Origin: Aphanomyces cochlioides
Lineage: Eukaryota; Oomycota; Saprolegniomycetes; Saprolegniales; Verrucalvaceae
DNA length: 64,000 bases
Direction of reading: 5' to 3'
Assembly: GCA_019828595.1 (NCBI GenBank)
Contig: JAHQRK010000005.1
Location: 1,178,001-1,242,000, forward strand
Below the pieces are notes generated by a model. It had not been told where the DNA came from. It worked only from the letters and a program-made list of their open reading frames with translations, and searched no databases. The position numbers and the translations under genes were made by a program. Positions 41,561 to 52,501 of the stretch are shown piece after piece (position 1 is the stretch's first letter; each line of letters starts with the position of its first letter).

Positions 41561-42558
41561 TTAAAAGGCAGGTTCGCTCTTGCCCTTTTCAAGCAAGAAG
41601 AGGTTTTCTTCTGGAATTTGGAATTCTTCCACGAGCCAGTGTGGCAATTCCTGCTGCACGTCGCCTTGCAGTTGAATCTGCGCCTTACCGTTGTCCAATT
41701 TATTCACTGACGCGCTGCAAGCAAACTTCTTGCCCATGCGCTTCGCCACATCTTTGACATCAATGCCCTTGTAGTCATCAAGACCTGCCACGACAGTCAC
41801 AAACTTCTTCTTCTGGCGTTGGAAGCGTTCGACGTAGACATTGCCACCCGATTTGCCATCGTTCTCACTAGCTTTGGCCTTCTTCTTCTTGACACCTGCA
41901 GTGGACAAGTGAGCAGTCATTCATTTGAAGAAAACATACTCTTGGAGCCTTCAGCTTCGAGCGTCACGCCTTCAACACCCGCGGCAATTTGAGCTTCCAC
42001 TTCGACCAATTCTGAAATCGTGCGGTTGTACTTCTGGATGAAGAGATTGGGCACGTGTTCAACGAGCCATGGCTTGCACTCGTTGAACATTGGGCCATAT
42101 TCGCAGTATTCCGGCGGCAAATTGTCAATTGGGCAGTATAAAATCTCTCGTTGCAATGGATTTGCTGGTGCTTTTACTTCCTCTTCTTCGTCTTCATCAT
42201 CATCGTCGTCATCGTCGTCATCATCCTCTTCGTCTTCATCACCAGGTTCAGGGCCGTATTTCTTGACAAGAGCTTCAAAGAGCTGCTTCTCCTTGCCAGC
42301 ATATTTGCTCAAGACGGCTGGAACTTCAGCCACCTTGTCAGGATTGTACTTTTCGTAGAAGGCTTGGAGTCGCAATGTCATGGCGTCCACAAATGTGATG
42401 ACTTCGTTCGCGTCAGGTTCCGGACCGTACTTGCGCACGAGCGCTTCAAAGAGCGCAGTCTCGCGACCTTTGTACTTTTCCATCACGCTGTCAATCTCCC
42501 CTTTCTTGTCGGGGTTGTACTTGCTATAGAATCTTTCCAAGCGCGCGCGAGTCGTCAT
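41561..42558 (-). CDS. DENR: Density-regulated protein (DENR) with duplicated N-terminal module
   Basis: Two exons (42558-41940, 41895-41561), 44-nt intron; 317 residues against about 200 in animals. The core is DENR: the zinc-type YCPIDNLPPEYCEYGP, then a SUI1/eIF1-like C-terminus (VTVVAGLDDYKGIDVKDVAK, VNKLDNGKAQIQLQGDVQQE, PHWLVEEFQIPEE). It should pair with MCTS1 and act in post-termination 40S recycling and reinitiation. Before the core sit two copies of a ~45-residue helical unit: LERFYSKYNPDKKGEIDSVM...ALFEALVRKYGPEP (4-48) and LQAFYEKYNPDKVAEVPAVL...LFEALVKKYGPEP (61-104), then a run of about ten Asp. The duplicated unit is not part of animal or yeast DENR. Confidence 0.9.
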
Positions 42559-43169
42559 CTTTATGACCAGCGGTTCTGGATGTGGTTTGTCAATTCGAGA
42601 AAATCAAAATATCAATTCATAAAATGATACAAGAATAAAGTGATATTTTCAACAGGTCGTTGAATGGGACAATGCCAACGAGGGGCTTTTCCCTGGAGTC
42701 TGACATCGACGACGCTACGATGGGCCTCTCATTTAGCAACGAGGGGTTCGTAGCTGGTGTAGAAATATGCCGATAGGTGTCTGAAGCATAGTTGAAGGGC
42801 ATTTCGGATCGCCTTGAATGGGACACTTTGTGTGGGGCAAGGTAGATCGTCCACGATTGTCGAGACCAGGAGAGACTCATTTGCCCGAAAGCATGTCATG
42901 GAAGAGCTCAGATGGTAGGATGACTTTGTCATTCGGCGGTAGTATTGATTGAGGACCAGAGGAAAGCTGCCATGCATTGACGAAACATCAAAGTCGTGAT
43001 TGCCCACACAGACAGCCAAGCCCCTCACTGACTTACGCTCAGCACACAGGATGCTTCGCACACTTGACTGATGTCGTTTTGTGTCGAGTAGTCACAATAG
43101 ACAAATGGTCAAATGGAATTCTACGCTGTCGACTATTGACGAGAAAGTGTTTGAAGAAGCTCCTGTTTC
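42559..43169. other. Intergenic stretch, uncertain minus-strand frames
   Basis: Two overlapping minus-strand frames (42729-43061 and 42617-42880) are longer than expected by chance and contain VCVGNHDFDVS (a GNHD string also found in calcineurin-type phosphoesterases) and IVPFNDLLKISLYSCI. No splice or family supports a gene; possibly remnants. Confidence 0.25.
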
Positions 43170-43986
43170 TTAGTCACTATCTTCGTCATCTTTGGATTCA
43201 CCAGCGGCGGCGCCACCGAACAATCCCTTGAGCATAGCTTGGGGATCGCCAACGGCTGCCATTTCCTCTTGTGCTTGCTTGTACTCTTCGGGATCTACAC
43301 ACATGATCAATATCACATTCAGGGCAGCGAAGTTACCAAGCATGTTTTCACTCAATTTTGGCAAAATCCAAATCATGACGAGTGGCACAACGAGGGCCAG
43401 GAAAGATGGATTGCGGATCAAATCCAAGACACTGAATTTCTCACGAGGCTAGAAGTCACATGATATTGAACAAGAGATCCACAATGAAATACGACGTACC
43501 ACGAAGTATTCAATCTTTGCATGGGCATCCACAACCAAAGGATGGGAGACAGCAAGCTTGGGAGTTCCTGGGTACTTGAACTCAAGTACGCGAATTTCAT
43601 TCGTGGCACTGATATCCACTTTGAACTATTCATCGTCGCCATGTCAAGCCCTCCAAATCAAACACCACGATGAGTTTACCTGACTAAACATGTGCGTGGT
43701 CGAGTAGATGTCCACCGTGTAGCGTCCAGCTGGCACGTCATAGAAGACAAAACGGCCGTCGCGTGTCGACAATGTCGAGCGGACTCCACCGTCCAATACA
43801 ACCTGATGCACCGGCAACGATCCATCTTCCGACGCGGGGGCGGGGACATTGGCTGGGTAAGCAATACGTCCTTCAATGTTAGCTCCACTATACATCTTGT
43901 TAGCAATGGATATTGTAGGAATGGACGCACAGGACGCTAGCAGCGGCGCAAACGACGCTCCAGAGAGCAAACCACATCGCCATCAT
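43170..43986 (-). CDS. EMC7: ER membrane protein complex subunit 7
   Basis: Five exons (43986-43931, 43887-43680, 43625-43500, 43448-43337, 43294-43170), introns 43, 54, 51 and 42 nt; 208 residues. A signal peptide (MMAMWFALWSVVCAAASVLG) is completed by the first splice. Then the lumenal beta-sandwich: IEGRIAYPANVPAP, VVLDGGVRSTLSTRDGRFVF and YDVPAGRYTVDIYSTTHMFS, EFKYPGTPKLAVSHPLVVDA. A transmembrane helix follows (FLALVVPLVMIWILPKLSEN) with a short acidic cytosolic tail ending ESKDDEDSD. EMC7 belongs to the complex that inserts tail-anchored and multi-pass proteins into the ER. Divergent from the HAS1 gene, 212 bases apart. Confidence 0.92.
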
Positions 43987-44030
43987 GGTGTGGAGAGACT
44001 TGAGAAAAATTTCTTCCCACCTCAAATAAC

Positions 44031-44041
44031 ATATCCGGATA
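44031..44041. promoter_or_regulatory. ATATCCGGATA between EMC7 and HAS1
   Basis: ATATCCGGATA, followed 12 bases on by TTATCCG and TTATCCAG. It lies 45 bases upstream of EMC7 (minus) and about 160 upstream of HAS1 (plus), in a 212-base divergent promoter. Confidence 0.5.
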
Positions 44042-44198
44042 TTGGCAGATTATCCGTTTATCCAGCTACTGTAATAGTACTATTAGTATTGGTAAACTAA
44101 TTTACTTTACGGTAAAGCGTACTTTATTGATATCAACTTTTCGCCACCAATGGTTTTGCGCGGGTCATTTTAAGCTCAATTTCGATTTGCAGTGCAAC

Positions 44199-45794
44199 AT
44201 GAGCGATTCCGACTCGGAAGCTGCCGCCGCCGCCGCAGCGCCTCCTGTAGTGCAACAAGACAGCAGATATTTCTCGGATGAAACGTTCGCGTCGCTTCCT
44301 TTGTCGGAGCCAACGCAGCGCGTTCTTGCTGAATTGAACTTTGTCAAGATGACGAAGATCCAAGCAAAGTCGATTCGACCATTGTTGAGTGGCAGCGATT
44401 TGCTCGGTGCGGCGAAGACGGGCAGCGGTAAGACGTTGAGTTTCCTCATCCCGGCCGTCGAATTGTTGTACAAAGTCAAGTTCACTGCACGCAAAGGCAC
44501 GGGATGCATTGTCATCTCGCCAACACGCGAATTGGCTTTGCAAATTTACGGTGTCGTCAAGGAAATCACGAAATACCATACCCAAACGCATGGCATTGTC
44601 ATGGGTGGTGCTAATCGCCGCGCTGAAGCGGAACGATTGGTAAAAGGTGTCAACATCTTGATTGCCACTCCTGGTCGCCTTTTGGATCACCTGCAAAACA
44701 CCAAAGGATTTATCTACCACAACTTGCAGATCTTTGTGATTGATGAAGCCGATCGCATCCTCTCGATTGGTTTTGAAGAAGAAATGCGTCAAATCATCAA
44801 GTGCATTCCCAAGACTCGTCAAACGATGCTCTTCTCCGCCACGCAAACTAAAAAGGTTGAAGATCTCATCAAGGTGTCGATCCAAGGTACCCCAGTCTAT
44901 GTGGGCGTAGACGACGAAGCCAACTCAGAAGCGACTGTCCAAACGCTCGAGCAAGGGTAATTTTGATCTTTGTTGACTTGACTCACAATTTGCCAAAGGT
45001 ATGTCGTCACACCCAGTGATAAGCGCTTCCTTCTTCTCTTCACGTTCCTCAAGAAGAACCTCAACAAGAAGGTTATGGTTTTCTTCTCCTCGTGCAATGC
45101 CGTCAAGTTTTACGGCGAGCTGCTCAACTACATTGATGTCCCGGTCCTTGATATTCACGGCAAGCAAAAACAGAACAAGCGAACGACGACCTTCTTCCAG
45201 TTTTGCAGTGCCAAGAGTGGCATCTTGCTTTGCACGGACGTAGCAGCACGGGGTCTTGATATTCCCGCTGTCGATTGGATTATCCAATTCGACCCGCCGG
45301 ATGATCCAAAGGAATATATCCATCGTGTGGGTCGTACTGCACGTGGTGCCACAGGGTCAGGCAAAGCACTTCTCATGCTCCTCCCCGAAGAACTTGGATT
45401 TCTCAAGTATTTGAAAGCAGCCAAGGTCGGTTTGTCAGAATACGACTTCCCCACCAAGAAGATTGCTCAAGTCGAGTCGCAGCTCATGAAGCTCGTCGAA
45501 AAAACCTACTACCTTCACAAATCCGCCAAAGAGGCATACCGAAGTTATCTCTTGGCGTATGCGTCGCACGGCTTGAAGAACATCTTTGATGTGAGCCGTC
45601 TTGATCTGCCTGCTGTCGCAAAATCGTTTGGCTTAACCGTTCCGCCCAAGGTCACACTCCCAGTCAAGACAACTGGCAAAGAAGGCAAGCGAATGCGTCC
45701 TGACAACAAGTACAGCAAGAGCGGTCACCAATTTAGCGCTGAAAACCCTTACGGCAAACGTGCTAAGACCGACACACGTCAGTTTTCCCATTAG
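44199..45794 (+). CDS. HAS1: DEAD-box RNA helicase, HAS1/DDX18 type
   Basis: Two exons (44199-44956, 44999-45794), 42-nt intron; 517 residues. The motifs occur in order: Q motif ([20 protein letters not shown]), motif [10 protein letters not shown] (71-79), [30 protein letters not shown] (DEAD), FSATQT, then in domain 2 [34 protein letters not shown] and HRVGRTARG. The [20 protein letters not shown] sequence and the C-terminal [20 protein letters not shown] with PPKV are typical of Has1/DDX18, which unwinds snoRNA-pre-rRNA pairs in 40S and 60S assembly in the nucleolus. The N-terminus is short and Ala/acid rich. Confidence 0.93.
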
Positions 45795-46303
45795 ATTAAT
45801 ATTAAAACGTACGTACCTCCTACTTTGTGTCCAACGCGGCAAATTTGAAAATGGTCAAATTTGCGCGCGAGTCGTCTTCCAGAATGTCGGTCGAATCTTT
45901 AAAGTGAATGTTTTCATAACACAAAAAAGCGCGAGGGTGAACAGTCTTGAGAGGAAGCCCTTTGAAGGACACACAGCGGTGGAGCAAAGACTCAGAGACG
46001 TCGGCGATATGCGAAGAAGGTTGTGGTTTCGTTGCGAACATTCAGAATGGCTGACTGCGTGAGAAGAGCGACTTTTGCCAATTCAAGGATAAATACGTGT
46101 GATTACAATGGAAATTACATGACGACAAGCCATCTTTTGGTCGAGTCGTGGCTAGAAAGTCCACTTTTCCTCAAGTGGGAAGAAAGCTGTGCGCGTCCTT
46201 GGTGGAGAATCAGGAGCATGTCAAGAGAGAATGATCGACTGTCGTGGGTCAAGATCAGCCGAGGAGTGATACTTTTGTTCTTGCTGCGGTCTTGATGCAC
46301 TGA
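45795..46303. other. Intergenic stretch with two unexplained minus-strand frames
   Basis: Frames at 46115-46300 (LILTHDSRSFSLDMLLILHQ) and 45820-46041 (LHRCVSFKGLPLKTVHPRAF, then NIHFKDSTDILEDDSRANLT) look plausible as coding and could be exons of a small gene or of the gene at 46304, but I found no consistent splice. No family recognised. Confidence 0.3.
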
Positions 46304-46888
46304 TCAACTCTTTGTAGGTGATATCGGAGCAACTGTCAAAGGCGGTGTCGTAGCTGTTGGAGGACTTTTCGGACTGGACAAAGTCTCTGTCGGCGGTGGA
46401 GTTGATGGGTTTGACGACGACACCAAGGAAAGCAGTGTACATGAGGCATCTGACGTCGATAGATGTTCTATTTGATCATCCGCTTCGGCTGCGGCACGCA
46501 ATTCGTCTTCAAGAGATCGCACAACGACAGTTATCGACGGTGAGTGGGTTTCTTCAGGATCCAAGTTGAGTTGCGGTGTGTTGCGCAGTTTCCGACGCTT
46601 CTTCTTCTTCGGAGCACCTGGACATTCGATTTCTCTCTTCATTCGAGGGGGACTTCGGTCTCGTTTTGGACTTTCCTTGGCACTGGGTATCGTTATCAAC
46701 GTTACGGGCGCAGCTTCGTTCGTTGCACTCGCCTTGTCTTGGTCCACGTTTACAACCAACGTCTCGTCTTGCACCATCACCTCGACGGTCTCATCTGTCA
46801 TCTGTAAGGTCGGGGTCACTTGTTTCATCTTGGCGGACAATGTCTCTTTGACCGGCGTGACCCGTGCCGGCGCTTCTTCCGCCGTCAT
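46304..46888 (-). CDS. Low-complexity, probably disordered protein with NLS
   Basis: 194 residues from ATG 46888 (MTAEEAPARVTPVKETLSAK). Acidic/Thr/Val-rich N-terminal half, a basic cluster CPGAPKKKKRRKLRNTPQLN that reads as a nuclear localisation signal, an acidic helix (SLEDELRAAAEADDQIEHLS) and a Ser/Thr/Pro tail (SSPKSPPTATTPPLTVAPIS). No folded domain recognised. The frame is open to 46969, but ATATCCGGA at 46921-46929 lies 33 bases upstream of this ATG, in agreement with the pattern at other genes. More exons downstream (45795-46303) cannot be excluded. Confidence 0.6.
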   Translation of the reverse strand: MTAEEAPARVTPVKETLSAKMKQVTPTLQMTDETVEVMVQDETLVVNVDQDKASATNEAAPVTLITIPSAKESPKRDRSPPRMKREIECPGAPKKKKRRKLRNTPQLNLDPEETHSPSITVVVRSLEDELRAAAEADDQIEHLSTSDASCTLLSLVSSSNPSTPPPTETLSSPKSPPTATTPPLTVAPISPTKS

Positions 46889-47230
46889 CTCAGCAAGATT
46901 CCACGGAATTTCGACTTTACATATCCGGACTGTGCGAAAGAAACTTGACGTATCTCTTTGACATTTCATTGGTTAAAATCGGAAATTAGTGGAAGAATAG
47001 TGGTCAAAATTTAATGCTGTTTATAGTATAGTTGTTAATTACCAAGATAAAACCAACATTCATATAATACACTTTAGTGAGTGATGTGGACTGTTAGTAT
47101 CTTTTACTTTATCGAATGACAAGCCGACCAAGTCATTCCAAGAATTTACTTTATTGAATGCTTTACTTATGCGAGCGGCCGTCGAAAAGTCGTCGAGGCA
47201 TTTTTCGATCTTTCGGTGACGAGGCACAAC
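46889..47230. other. Divergent promoter region
   Basis: AT-rich stretch between the 46304 gene and the dynein light chain gene. ATATCCGGA at 46921-46929. Several near-identical ACTTTATYGAATG words (47106, 47149). No gene. Confidence 0.35.
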
Positions 47231-47776
47231 ATGGACACTGGCGATGTAAGTCGACGACAGATGCAGGTTTCCATCAACTTGACGTTATAGAGCGAGTTTA
47301 GTGCAGACGATGTCGTGCCGATTTCAAAAACTGTACATGATATCAGGTCTAGACGAAGCTGAACGATGTCGAATAGGCCATCGAGTCAACGTTGAAAGAA
47401 ACTGTCTACAATCGGAAAAAGGTCAACGACTGGACCAACTCGCTCGTTGCGCTTGTGCTGAGCGGCCTCCAGAACCTCAACAAGCCATTTAAATACGCAG
47501 GTAGACACCCAGTACTTGTGCTTTTGTGAAGTCATACCGTGGTTGGGTAGTGACCTGTTTGATCATGCAAAAGACGGGTGCTGGTGTGACAACTGCAGCA
47601 TCTTGCTTTTGGGATACCGTCGTCGATGGTAAGAGAGTGTAAACTAGATGTCTTGCTCAGCTACTGTGTTTGAAGGCTACTGCACAGTCTTGTGGGAAAA
47701 CAGCACGATTCAATGCGTTGTGTCAGTGTATGGCGTGGCGATTTCTCCATCCGTGAGCAAACATGGCGAGCATTAA
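47231..47776 (+). CDS. DYNLT: Tctex-type dynein light chain
   Basis: Five small exons (47231-47245, 47291-47332, 47377-47500, 47551-47628, 47676-47776), introns 45, 44, 50 and 47 nt; 119 residues, against 113 in human DYNLT1. No single frame is long, so the gene is easily missed. The spliced product starts [18 protein letters not shown], and shows [60 protein letters not shown] and [11 protein letters not shown], all in Tctex-1 order and spacing. It is a light chain of cytoplasmic and/or axonemal dynein that binds intermediate chain and cargo. Its stop lies only 15 bases from the UNC45 stop on the other strand. Confidence 0.92.
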
Positions 47777-47791
47777 TGACTTGTTTTCATT

Positions 47792-50700
47792 TTACGCGTC
47801 GAGTTTGTCGATCATATCCAGGCACGCTTGTGCAATGGGCCGAATTTCAGCTTCTTTCGTCCTCTTGACAAGTGCAGCGACAGTCGGCTTGAGGAGAAGA
47901 AATTGGGCCTCGTATGTAGCTTTCATATTGCCCTCTTCCGCATTGTCCTTGAGCGACGCAACATATTCGAGGCAGTTTTGAACAGCGAAGGCGTGGCGGT
48001 GAATGAGCTCAGGAGATGTAGACTCAGCCAAGACGGCTTGGAAGGTTGTCAGTGGGTTTTGTTCCAAGAGAACTTTGCAAACCTAGTCAGAAGCAGTCAA
48101 TCTAGGTTGACTTGTTGATCATACCTCAGGGTATTGGCTCACCATTGCCAAAGCACCTGATGCAGCCCGCGCTGTTTCAAAATCTTCTTCGGCTTCTTCA
48201 ATCGACGCAAATGCGAGCCAAAGACGAAGCTTATCGGGTTGACAGAACACTTTCTCGAGTACATCGTCGTGGGGAAGCAAGTTTGTTAGACATTCCGTAG
48301 CGGCACGGCGGACAAGAGCATGATCGGAAAATTGGAGGTATTGAATTGCACTCAAACCTTGGTCAGCCAGGACGCTAGAATCGCAATGGCTTGAACAAAT
48401 AGAAGTAGACTTTACCTACCGAGCTTTTGTTTCCATCGAGACAGATGCAATATTGGTAAGAGCCATGAGAGCTTCAAAGTGCAACAAGGCTGCGTCATTT
48501 TTATTTTGGCAGAGCGTGCGGAGTGGCTGCACAGCAGAGAGAAGTTGCGCCGATGGAATGAGATTGGGATTGGTCGTGATAAGAATCTTGGCAATGGCTT
48601 GTTGAGCAGCTTCCGATGACACGGCGCGGGGGAAGAGAGCAGCCAAGAGTCCTCCTTGCACGAGTTTGCCTCGCATGGGTACGCACTCAGTGGCATGGAG
48701 TGCACTACAACTCATCAATCGATATCCTGTCAGTGACAGTACCTTTGGATGGCCATTTCCAAAATTGCTGGACTCTTTGTCTTGAGAAGCTGCACAAGTG
48801 TTTTGATACTTGTAGGGTGAGCTAAAACAGCAGATAAACGGGCTTGGACTTGAGCAGGACTGTCGCCGTCATCGAGTTCGGACTTTTGCTTGAGTGCTTT
48901 CTGGAGCTGCTCGTATTGATCAGGTGTCAATTCACTCGAGGCCATCTTTTGCTTCTTCAGCTCCGATTCGGACGTGAGGAGATGGTGCAAAATGTACGAA
49001 ATGCCATAGAGCAGATTTGACGGCATTGTTGCCGAAATCGAAAACAACGGATTCAATGCGCCAGATTGTTTCACCTGCGACACAGAATTTGTTGTAAATC
49101 TTTTGGGAGAAGGCCACGATGACATACCAATTCATCTTTGACGGTTGTATACGTAATCAAGTACGACAATGCCTCGACTGCACGTTCTTGGGCAGTAGAA
49201 CCGACCAAGGATGGTCGACTATGTGACTGCCACGATGGAGAATCAGTAATTTGAAGGAGTGCATTGGGTCTACCTCGTCAAGACGTCCCATCAACTCCAA
49301 TACGATGTCAATCATGGCTCTGCCAGTTGGGGATTCAGCTTCAAATGATTTTTCCACGATGCTCATTTTCACGAGGGCTGCGACCGCTGTGGCTTGCAAT
49401 TTGAGGTGCACCGCATCCATATCGCATTGCATGATTTTCCTATGACGCCGAGGAGTTCGCAATGTTTCGCAACAAGCTTGGACACATACCCTAATTCAAC
49501 GCGTAATTCGAGCGGAATGCACGCAACACCAGTCTCCGATCCTAGACATTGGCATAAACAAAGCTTTCGAAGAGTCGAATTCGTACCTGCAACAAACGCG
49601 ACAAGATCCATGACCAATTCTTGATATGCGAGTTTGGTCGTGTGGGCCAACAGAAGCGAGCTCAAATGTGGGAAGAATTGCGTTTGACGCTGAATCGCAA
49701 GGCTTCCGAGTTTGGCATTGACAAGGAACACACTACAGAGAAGGATGGCTCCAGGACTCGCAGCAGCCATAGTGGATGCTGCCATGATTGGGAGAATGCA
49801 ATTATCTTGGACAATACGTTCAACAAGAGAATCTTGGGACTCGAAAGCGGCAAGGACTTGGGAAAACACGAGGGCAATACGAGACACGGTCTTCTCTTCA
49901 AATATATCTGCGCGGCTTCTGAGCAATGGAAAGATTCCAAGTTCATCAAGAAGCGTCTTCAGCTTTGCGAAATCCTTAATGTCACTTAGAAGTGAGTCAA
50001 GTGCAGCCACTTGGAGAGGAATTTCAGGACTGCGTAGGCCGTTCAAGACAGCATCAACCAACGCACGAAGAGCTTGTTGCGATGACTCAGGCTGGGTGAG
50101 AAGATACGCCGAAAGCGCTCCACAGAGACCAGTCACAGCAGTCTCGAGTGCGAAGTCGTCCTTTTTCATTTCAGGAGTGGTGTTTGGCAGCTGGACAAAA
50201 GTTGTCAAGATTGGAATATCGATGGCTGCCAAGATTGGTGCAGCCGAGATCGTAGTAGCAATCTTGTGCAGAACTCGAAGAGCACCAGCGCCAATTGCGC
50301 GGTCTTCGTATCTGTACACACACTTCCACAAGACAGCTTCGCCTTGCTGGGCAAGAACGTCACGGTACACACTAGAGTCCTATCGAAATCAATGAGGTGA
50401 TGAAAAGATGCAGTCACGTACAGGAGCATGCTCGAGGAAGCGCAGTGCATCAAGGGTTGGTGCTTCTTTCAACGACTTCAATGCTTTTCCGGCGCCTGAT
50501 GCATCTGCACGAGCTTTCTCCTGCAAAGTGTGTAGCAATTGCACCGCAGCTTTGTTCCCTTGATTCAGTTGCAGGACTGCCTTGACATCTCTTGCAGCGG
50601 CTGTCAGCTGGTCAATCTCCATGTTCCCCTGAGCGCGGCGAAAGAGAAGCTTTTCCATCAGACCTTGTGGCAACTTGGGCATGTCAATCGCACGATTGCA

Positions 50701-50904
50701 CGACTCGACAGCGCCAGCAAAATCTTTGAGTTTCAGCTGACAAGCTGCAATGTTGCAAAGTAGCACACTTTGCATATCAAGTGGAGCATCTGGAAAGGCC
50801 AGAGCTGCTTGATAGCTTGCCAAGGCTTCCGTCCACTTTCCTTGCTTGAAAAACGCAGTCCCTTCTTCCTTCCTCTGCTCCATCTCTTCAAATTGTGTCG
50901 CCAA
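47792..50904 (-). CDS. UNC45: UNC45-type myosin chaperone (TPR + UCS domain)
   Basis: Eight exons (50904-50422, 50379-49490, 49439-49274, 49226-49128, 49074-48743, 48704-48420, 48374-48125, 48082-47792), introns 38-53 nt; 931 residues, as in animal UNC45 (~930-945). The N-terminus is a three-TPR domain (KEEGTAFFKQGKWTEALASY, LCNIAACQLKLKDFAGAVES, LFRRAQGNMEIDQLTAAARD). A central armadillo-like region and the C-terminal UCS region follow (GALNPLFSISATMPSNLLYG, EALMALTNIASVSMETKARV, HALVRRAATECLTNLLPHDD). UNC45 binds Hsp90 through the TPRs and folds myosin motor domains. Starts divergently from the TPR gene, 100 bases apart. Confidence 0.92.
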
Positions 50905-51004
50905 CTTGGTTTATCCGGACGATTTTATCCGGCTCTGTGTCAAATTTGTATCATTTCGAGAAAGGACTGAAAAATTGTTTTTTCTGGAAAAATGTCTATT
51001 TTGG
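50905..51004. promoter_or_regulatory. Divergent promoter with two TTATCCGG motifs
   Basis: TTTATCCGGACG (50909-50920) and TTTTATCCGGCTC (50923-50935) lie in the 100-base gap between the UNC45 ATG (minus) and the TPR gene ATG (plus). Confidence 0.5.
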
Positions 51005-52501
51005 ATGGAAATTTTTTCAGCAATGGAATCGTTACCACCGCCGCTCGGACTCACATTGGCGTTCTTTCATGAGTTCATCCGCCGAAGCAAAATTCCTCTC
51101 GAAGGCCTCACTACAAAGGACGTCTGTCGGGAGCTCGTCAAGCCGTATACTTTATCTACCAAGCAATCGCTCGTCAACCACGTTCTTGCAGACCCCGTTG
51201 ACTCGATCACGTACCTGCGTCCGGCTTCGTGGTACGTCAGCCATGCATGGAGCTACCTCTTTCTCGACACGGTTCAAGCACTTGACACTTTCTTTGACGA
51301 GAAAGAGTTGGATCCGTCGACGGAAGCGCTCTGGTTCTGCGTCTTCAACGTGAATCAACATGACGTTGTGTCAGATGATGCAGTGGATTTCGAAGAGATC
51401 TTTCGGACAACCCTCGGCACAATTCGGCGGATGGTAATGGTTGTCCATCCTTGGAATGATCCTATCACACTGACGCGCATCTGGTGCATCTACGAAGTGT
51501 ATCTTGCAACCTTGCTGGAAGGTGGCGAGTTTCAAGTTGCCATGGCGACACCTCAAAAACGCGCTTTCCTTGACGACGTTCGCTCTCAATCGAATGCATT
51601 TTTTGATATGTTGGGAAAAGTCAGGAGCGAGCGCGCACGGGCTACGAAGCGATCTGACCAAGCACGAATCGTTCAACTCATCGACGAGCAGATTGGCTTC
51701 ACGGATCTCGACAACAAAATCTTTGGTGCACTCTCTGGTTGGATGTTTAACTGCGTGCTTCAGCAAAGTGTCCTCCCTAACACTACATTGATGGAATCGG
51801 CCACATGGTGTCTTGTCGTTGGTGCGCTCATGTGTGACGCAGACCGTGAAAAGGAGGCAGAAAAGTACCTGCTTCGAGCTCTCGACTTATTCCAAGACAA
51901 TATTGCTGCTTGCAAAGCTTCTATGTACATTGCTCGTGTCCGTGCTGGTCGAGGCGAGCCGCGCATCAATTGGGAAAATATATTGATAGCGAGTATGAAA
52001 CGTCAGAGTCAAGAACTCGGCCGCGCTCATCCAGACACGCTCAACACGATGTACGAACTGGGGTTTTGCTACTGTGACATTGGCGAATTCGATCAAGCAG
52101 CCGAATTGCTTACGGAAGTTGTCATACACCGGACGAATGAGCTGGGAAAAGGACGTTACGATACGACGATCGCCATGTCTCTCTTGGGATACATTTACCT
52201 AGAGAGTGGCGAGCTTGATGAAGCACTCAAGTGGCTCCAACCATCTTATGACTTGCAGTTGACTCATCTTGGGGACGACCACCCAGCGACAGGCCGCACA
52301 ATGAACAATCTTGCCTTGTGTTACGATGGTCAAGGTCGGTACGATTTGGCACTTCCACTTTATCGCAAAGCCCACGAAACGAGCCGACGAGTGTTTGGCG
52401 AGAAGCATCCATCTACAGAGGCATCTTGGGACAACCTGCATGCTGCTACGCTACGCGCGCGACTCCTCGACGCGACTTCTCTCTCAAATACAGACCCCTA
52501 G
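51005..52501 (+). CDS. SHAW-domain (TIR-like) protein with kinesin-light-chain type TPRs
   Basis: Single exon, 498 residues (ATG 51005; 51023 is an alternative giving MESLPPPLGLTLAF). The first ~240 residues carry the pattern WYVSHAWSYLFLDTVQAL, ALWFCVFNVNQHDV, RRMVMVVHPWNDPITLTRIW and CIYEVYLATLLEGGEFQVAM. This SHAW...W.DP..LTR.WC..E arrangement is common in oomycete, diatom and green-algal proteins and resembles a TIR fold (inference). Downstream are TPR_12 repeats: LGRAHPDTLNTMYELGFCYC, LLGYIYLESGELDEALKWLQ, TMNNLALCYDGQGRYDLALP. Probably a signalling or regulatory protein; no NACHT/NB-ARC domain is present between the two parts. Confidence 0.82.
   Translation: MEIFSAMESLPPPLGLTLAFFHEFIRRSKIPLEGLTTKDVCRELVKPYTLSTKQSLVNHVLADPVDSITYLRPASWYVSHAWSYLFLDTVQALDTFFDEKELDPSTEALWFCVFNVNQHDVVSDDAVDFEEIFRTTLGTIRRMVMVVHPWNDPITLTRIWCIYEVYLATLLEGGEFQVAMATPQKRAFLDDVRSQSNAFFDMLGKVRSERARATKRSDQARIVQLIDEQIGFTDLDNKIFGALSGWMFNCVLQQSVLPNTTLMESATWCLVVGALMCDADREKEAEKYLLRALDLFQDNIAACKASMYIARVRAGRGEPRINWENILIASMKRQSQELGRAHPDTLNTMYELGFCYCDIGEFDQAAELLTEVVIHRTNELGKGRYDTTIAMSLLGYIYLESGELDEALKWLQPSYDLQLTHLGDDHPATGRTMNNLALCYDGQGRYDLALPLYRKAHETSRRVFGEKHPSTEASWDNLHAATLRARLLDATSLSNTDP

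Noticed and set aside
42190..42260. Ser-rich coding frame on the plus strand
   Set aside because: It is the complement of the poly-Asp run in DENR.
42729..43061. Calcineurin-like phosphoesterase
   Set aside because: Only the string GNHD is shared; no other metal-binding motifs in any frame.
44133..44885. A 250-codon open frame antisense to the HAS1 helicase
   Set aside because: It is the mirror of a strongly conserved DEAD-box gene; no own family resemblance.
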